This document shows, piece by piece, positions 58,688 through 64,000 of a stretch of 64,000 bases of DNA. The stretch covers positions 207,842 through 271,841 of the forward strand of contig NMRA01000568.1 of assembly GCA_002633005.1 (NCBI GenBank). The letters run 5' to 3'. Positions within the stretch are counted from its first letter, which is position 1. Each line of letters begins with the position of its first letter. Origin of the DNA: Phoronis australis. Lineage: Eukaryota; Phoronida; Phoronidae. The translations under genes and the position numbers were made by a program. Below the pieces are notes generated by a model that saw nothing but the letters and a program-made list of their open reading frames with translations, was not told the DNA's origin and did not search any database.

Positions 58688-59339
58688 CAGGTTAGAAACA
58701 TATAGCGAACCCCATAAAAGCTAATTGCTAGAAAAAAGCACACCACCTTGACTGGAATCTCTCAGGAGCCAATTTATAACTGTAAATAACCTATTCCTGG
58801 CTGTGGTAATCACATACCTCCCGTAAAAGTGACTGCGATTTGGTTTAAACTTTTGCAGTCTTTGCCTACAGTGTATATAAATGAAATTTCGCAAAGCAAA
58901 TTCAAAAATTCACAACTTCGAATCTACAGCTTGGAACTCCAAACAAGGCGGTATACATATTCAACTGCAGAGGGAAGTAGCACTGACTCATCATCCATTT
59001 TTATAAACATCTCCAAAAATTTTGAGCAAGTCAACATTGCCAATACAAATGTAGTATTGTTTCACAGAAGAAACACAAAGACAACTCACAAAAACCTATT
59101 TTCTTTAAGTAAGAGTTTGTTCCAATAAGTTTGTGGTTGATACGGAATTGAAACAATCTGAGTCTGACAGAGGAAATATAATGGTAGATTATAGAACGAT
59201 TTTTTCCAAGACTGAGTATCAACAACCAAATGGATTTCTCTCTCCCACTTCAATTCCGCAACGGGTTTATATACAGTTTACAAAGGAATAATTGATAGAT
59301 TTTCCCCGTTCCATTATTTTCCGAGGAGAAACCCAAGTC

Positions 59340-60560
59340 CGGTGAAACTCCAAAGTACATTTTAATACGTTGGCACTCCAAATTGGCCGCGGCCACGACC
59401 TAACAGTTGAGTGCCACTTGCCGATTGTGTTCATTTGTATTGCGTTGTAAGATAACCACGCGGAACCGATTGCCGATCACTAAGGGAATTCCGTTTAACG
59501 TGTGTGCTGCATATTCAATTTTATTAGCCAATTTGCGTGGCGGTGAAATATTCCCGTCAATGTAACCCGTGTAACTGTTAATTTGTGCAAAATTACAAAT
59601 GGCGGGGTCAAAAATGAGGTATTTAGCTGAATGCAAAAAATTTTCGATAATGTCATACCAAGTTCTTGTAAGGCCATTGCTTATGTGACCTTCATAGAGA
59701 TAACAATATGTTTGCTATACAACCACGTTTGGATTAAGGGTGTGGAGTGACGTCAGAGAGTAGGGCCCGTCGCCGAATTTGAGTCTTCTAAGAGCTCTCA
59801 TTATCTCAGCGGCAGGCAGCGGATAACTTTGAACCCAGTGAAGTTTGAGATATTAATACACCGTACAGGTGTATACGCTACCTCTATCACTTGGCCTTTA
59901 GGAGCGTGAAAAAGATGATGAAAATATTGATAACAATTATTTGACAGGTGTATCTGTGCCATTGACTCTTATTTGTGTCAGAAATAATTATATTTCTCGT
60001 AACGCCCAAAAGTACAGAGTTTAAAGCTTTCACAGAATGACGTCCGATTTGGTCACTAATATTAAGTTTACTCTCCTCAAAATGTATTTACAACTCAGAA
60101 GATCAATTATTTTTACATCTCCAACTATCTGAAGTTACTGTAGGCCTATAATGGTTTGATCAATATTTACCTCAACCACTCGTTAGTGAAATTTTATAAA
60201 GAAAATTTATGTAAGTCGTTCATTGTGAAATTTCATGTCTTGCGGCATTAGTTCAATCAAAAGCAAAATGTTTTAAATTTTGAAAAATCATGCTCAACTG
60301 TTTTACTCAGTTAGTCCAACTTGTAAAATGTACGGTTTACTGCATCGCTGCAACAGGTGTCGAACACTTTTAACATAACTATTACGTCCACTTCAATGTG
60401 TTAAACACGTCACATCAGTTTTTACCTCTTCATTTCACTTCGTCTGATTACCATACAGTAAACATTTTGAGTTCCCTACGGACACGTGACTCGGCTATTG
60501 CACCGCCATATGTAGTATAAAGGAGGTTGCAATATTGCAGCAACAACATTCAATTTAATT
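59340..60560 (+). repeat. Segmental duplication, copy B (partial)
   Basis: Corresponds to about 54930-56230 of copy A. Landmarks TTGGCACTCCAAATTGGCCG, TAACAATATGTTTG and AGAATGACGTCCG. It abuts copy C after about 60560. Confidence 0.8.
60483..60523 (+). promoter_or_regulatory. Promoter-like block: E-box and TATA box
   Basis: CACGTG at 60483-60488 and TATAAAGG at 60516-60523 in a segment conserved with 56178-56220. Spacing is that of a core promoter, but no convincing coding frame follows within 300 bp (60629-60835 has no ATG and low-complexity Lys). Confidence 0.35.
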
Positions 60561-60739
60561 GACATGAAACTCTCTTGACAAAAGGCTAATGGAAGAACAT
60601 ATTATTGTGGACATTCATCCAGACCTAGGTGTTACACTTTAAAAAAACAAAACCGAAGAAGCAAGTTTTTCGTGGTAGCAAATTTACGGGCTCTGCACCC
60701 TTAGATATTTTTAAAAATAAGACTCTTGGCAAATTAAAC

Positions 60740-63700
60740 TTAATGAACGTTGTTGCTTATGTTCCATCACCCGTCGGTAAGAAACTCGTGAAACTAGAAA
60801 AACGCAAGGCACTGCAAACGATAAAACTAAAGTAAATGCAAATTTATATTTGTTACTCAATTTAAAGAGTTCAAAGTCTATTCTAAGTCAAATGAAAATT
60901 AAAAAATTCATCTTTTAATAATTCAAGAGTGCAGTGACCGCTTTTATGAAGTGAGAAAAAAAGGCATGATATCGATTGCAGTACAGACACAAGCATTCGT
61001 CGGGAATTTCAAAAAATGTACCCACAAGTCTGCAGGTGTTCTCACTTTCTTCTAGCGGTCACAATGCCTCAAGGTATTATATACAGTTGAAATATCTATT
61101 CTCCGTGTGGTAGTGAATGACAACTCTTTCACCATATTTGCTATAGCCGCAATGTCGCAGAGTGTGTTACGAGATACATGTATGTATTGGGATTCCACGC
61201 CGCTATTCATCACGGATTCAAATTTTTAAATACTACATACATGTACATGTAGACCAGCTAAAACGAGGATTTTTTTCACCCACACACATTTTAATTTTTA
61301 ATTTGAAACGTACAATCCATGTTAATCGTTTGAGATATTAAAATCACTAAGTGATTTTAATTCTCTTGTCAAATACGCTTTCAGTAGCCGTGAGCAACAG
61401 TTGGGTATACGTATACGTATTGTAGAGACTGATATCTCTACCGACGATTGTCCTCCGTGAATTAATGATCTGCCAGTATGGCTCAGTATGATCAGATAGA
61501 CGCTGACCTCACTGCAGAAAACGAACGATTTGGGCTAAACACTGCAACACGGAAGTAGACACTTAAACAAGCACTTCCCCGATGCCAGGTTCTACATTCA
61601 CTGCTCTCATTTTGAAAAGACAATGACCGACACAACCGTGTTAAAAGTGAATCAGTCAAAGAGTTTTGCTCAAGGAAAAGTGTTGAAGAAAAATATGGAT
61701 GGACTTGGTTGTCGGAGAAAGAATAGAACTTACATTTTGATAAATGTATACATGCAAAAATTCGTCGGCTTGTGGAATGATAATGAAAGCGTCTCGGAGA
61801 CTGAGGTAGCTATACTAGTCTAGGGTTCAATAAACGGTTTACTTTTCAATGCGGTGTAATCCACATTGCTTAAAGACTTCTCATTATACGCAAACGGAAT
61901 AAAACGGACAAAAATGGACAATTCCTTCACCCATTCCATCAGTGACTATCAGCCCCTCGCCATGTTAGAAATCTAATATGAAAGCCGTTGTCTGGTCCGG
62001 TGTAACTGGACACTTCTTTCTACGATTAGAGTATCAAACCACAGAGCACTGGATTTGTCACGTTTTCTTCACACTGTCAAAAACAGTGTGCCAAAAATGA
62101 CACGTTTTCTGTCAAATCACAACAAAAGCCTTATAGTTGGGCACAGAAGTTTTTATTGAATCTTAACGTAGAATTGAACATAAAAACTTCTTAAAATATG
62201 TCATTGAATTTTTTACGCAAAAATGTATCATTTTCATTACACCATATCTTATATGTCAATTGTCATTTTGTGTTTGATTTTACTTTATTTCTGTTTTTGT
62301 TGATAAAGGAAGTTATTACATCCGAAAATTTCAAATTTCAGTTGATCCATTCTTGTTGTTTTATTTACCGATTTATATTGAATCTTGTAATTTTGGTCCT
62401 TTTACTCCTATTAAAATCAAGCTAAGCTAACAAAAGTGGGGGACACGAAATCAGCACTTTTTTGTACAAAACCAGCACTTGTCCTCCGATGGAGGACAAA
62501 TGTCACCATTAGCTTACGAATGCAAATTTCTTACACATTCCACAAAATGTGGCCTAAACGTACTGTTAACATACTAAAATGATGCAAGTCTGGCTTGTTT
62601 ACGTGTTATCTGAATTCCCAGCAAATTTCTCAGTCGGCACCCAGCAATGCAGACAGAAATGCAACAAGGGCCAGCTATCATAAAGACGACTATACATGTA
62701 GCTACAGCCGAGCAAGTGGTCTTTTTTAATTCTCAAAATATTCACAAATACAAACAAACCACTTTCACTGAGTCTACATCTGTACATGCAACACCTAAAT
62801 AAAAGCTGATCCCCACGCCTGGATTTTAACTACATTTTAATATTTTGGCACTGCAGACAGGCTGTGGTCGCAACCAAACTGTTCAGTACCACCTCCGTGC
62901 GTAGTGTCAGACAACCAGGCAGAACAGATTGTCGATCACTACGCGAAAGTTAAAAAAAAGAAAAAGGATCACGTTTATGAAGGTTGAAATTTAAAAATTC
63001 AAATTTAACGTATCGGTTTTCCAGTTAGATTCACAAACATGAAGAGAAGTCGTGTAACTTGTGTGTTGTATATTTGTTTCACTTGCCAATATGTAGCTGT
63101 GAGTTTGTGCAAGTTCATAAATGGCGGTGCCAAAAACGAGGTGTTTCTATGAATGCACAAAATTCTCGGTAATATCATCCCAGGCTCATGTAAGGCCATT
63201 GTTTAATTGACCGTAATAGAGATAACAATATCTTTGTTATAAGACCATCTTCAGATTATAAGTGTGGAGTGATGAATGGATTATGCTCCGTCACTTAACT
63301 GGGGTTCTCTAAGACCTATCATTATCTCAGTGGCAGGCAGGCGATAATGTTGGTGCCAGTGAAGTGAGTGATTTTAATCCTTGGTATACTGTACCGACTA
63401 CTGTATGGCCTGCCACAACGTGTGAAAGACATGGAAATACTATAAACGATCACGTGGCTGATTTATCGGTCACATGGACTCTTGTTAGTTTCAGGATTAA
63501 TTGTATTACTTGAAACTTTCAAAGAAAATTCAAGAGTTTAATTTTGCAACAGAATGACGTCATTATTCAGCGTTCGATTGAGCTCCCAAAATTAATTTTA
63601 TTCGCCGCAAAATGAATAAACAACTCGGGTGATCAATAATTTCTACATGTTCAACTATCTGAAGTGATTGTGGGCCTATAAAGGTTTGATTATTATTTAC

Positions 63701-63900
63701 TTCAAGCAGTCCAATGTGGTTTTTTAATAAAACTTAGAGAATTTGATCACTGTGAAATTTTATGTTGTGAGGTAATATTTAAACCAAAATAAATTAAAAT
63801 GTGTTAAATGTTTTACTTCCTTGGAAAAATGCACTGTTTAATTGATTTTATCAATCATGTAAAAGGGATGGTTTACTGTTTTTGCAGTATGTGTCGAACT
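60740..63900 (+). repeat. Segmental duplication, copy C
   Basis: Aligns with copy A (53150-56000) throughout, with many substitutions and indels; the window ends soon after. The unit-to-unit distance is about 7.6 kb. Confidence 0.85.
61623..61823 (+). CDS. Hypothetical small ORF (66 aa), doubtful
   Basis: ATG-initiated, Lys/Asn-rich, ends TAG 5 bases before a GGTTCAATAAA poly(A)-like signal at about 61826. No domain or signal peptide. The parallel copy at 53.9-54.1 kb lacks the ATG and the frame, which argues against coding. Retained because of the start, stop and AATAAA arrangement. Confidence 0.2.
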   Translation: MTDTTVLKVNQSKSFAQGKVLKKNMDGLGCRRKNRTYILINVYMQKFVGLWNDNESVSETEVAILV

Positions 63901-64000
63901 TTTTCAACAAATGCCGAGTAAAGCAGGTTGTACACAAAAGACCAGTTGAACACTATACTGAGGTTGAATTGCATCCCAAAATATAACCTGGGTGTTGCAC

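Noticed and set aside
1-64000. tRNA, rRNA, CRISPR array or bacterial operon
   Set aside because: No cloverleaf with the B-box, no rRNA core, no regularly spaced repeat-spacer array and no ribosome-binding-site operon structure was seen on either strand.

Overview
Eukaryotic, almost certainly metazoan (invertebrate) nuclear DNA from a draft assembly. It is AT-rich and rich in the TACATGTA/ACATGTACATG word. Genes are sparse, with spliced coding exons, microsatellites, MITE-like inverted-repeat elements, a 965-bp N gap and three isolated N calls. I see nothing bacterial, no tRNA/rRNA and no CRISPR. The phylum cannot be fixed from the sequence; a marine lophotrochozoan or non-vertebrate deuterostome would fit.

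Layout. (1) 0.6-17.1 kb: a cluster of exons for a small six-cysteine module with invariant spacing C-x3-C-x14-C-x5-C-x11-C-x3-C and a Trp right after Cys4. Four intact modules are seen (666-902, 3133-3359, 13060-13247, 14545-14750), plus at least two eroded exon relics. The first two splice in frame into a two-module protein; the last two lie in a ~1.49-kb tandem duplication. The flank of the first gene (about 1.5-4.66 kb) is repeated, with a deletion, at 15.4-17.1 kb. (2) 8.4-12.5 kb: THAP-like debris, the gap, a GC-rich palindromic repeat and a mariner-like MITE. (3) 17-20 kb: microsatellites and a 165-bp foldback element, then the C-terminal exon of a USP-type deubiquitinase (minus, 20333-20816). 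(4) 21.4-28.6 kb: segmental duplications, two pseudogenes of the small helical family described in (6), and a ~2-kb TIR-bounded insertion. (5) 28.6-37.9 kb (minus): a seven-exon type I receptor-like gene with signal peptide, three EGF-like domains, laminin G, EGF, transmembrane segment, SAM domain and a tail with several YxxL/I/V motifs. (6) 41-64 kb: nested direct duplications carrying a family of intronless, ~90-residue, helical non-histone-looking genes. All five 3'-complete copies in the window are followed by a canonical replication-dependent-histone type 3' stem-loop (AGCCCTTTTAAGGGCT or close variants). Four of these also show an A-rich U7/HDE-like element, and several share a CRE/E-box promoter block.

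The two strongest candidates for undescribed biology are the small helical genes with histone-type mRNA 3' ends, and the six-cysteine module family expanding by phase-1 exon duplication. The EGF/LamG/TM/SAM/phosphotyrosine-tail receptor is an unusual architecture. Much of the remainder is repeat or intergenic sequence in which I see no gene.
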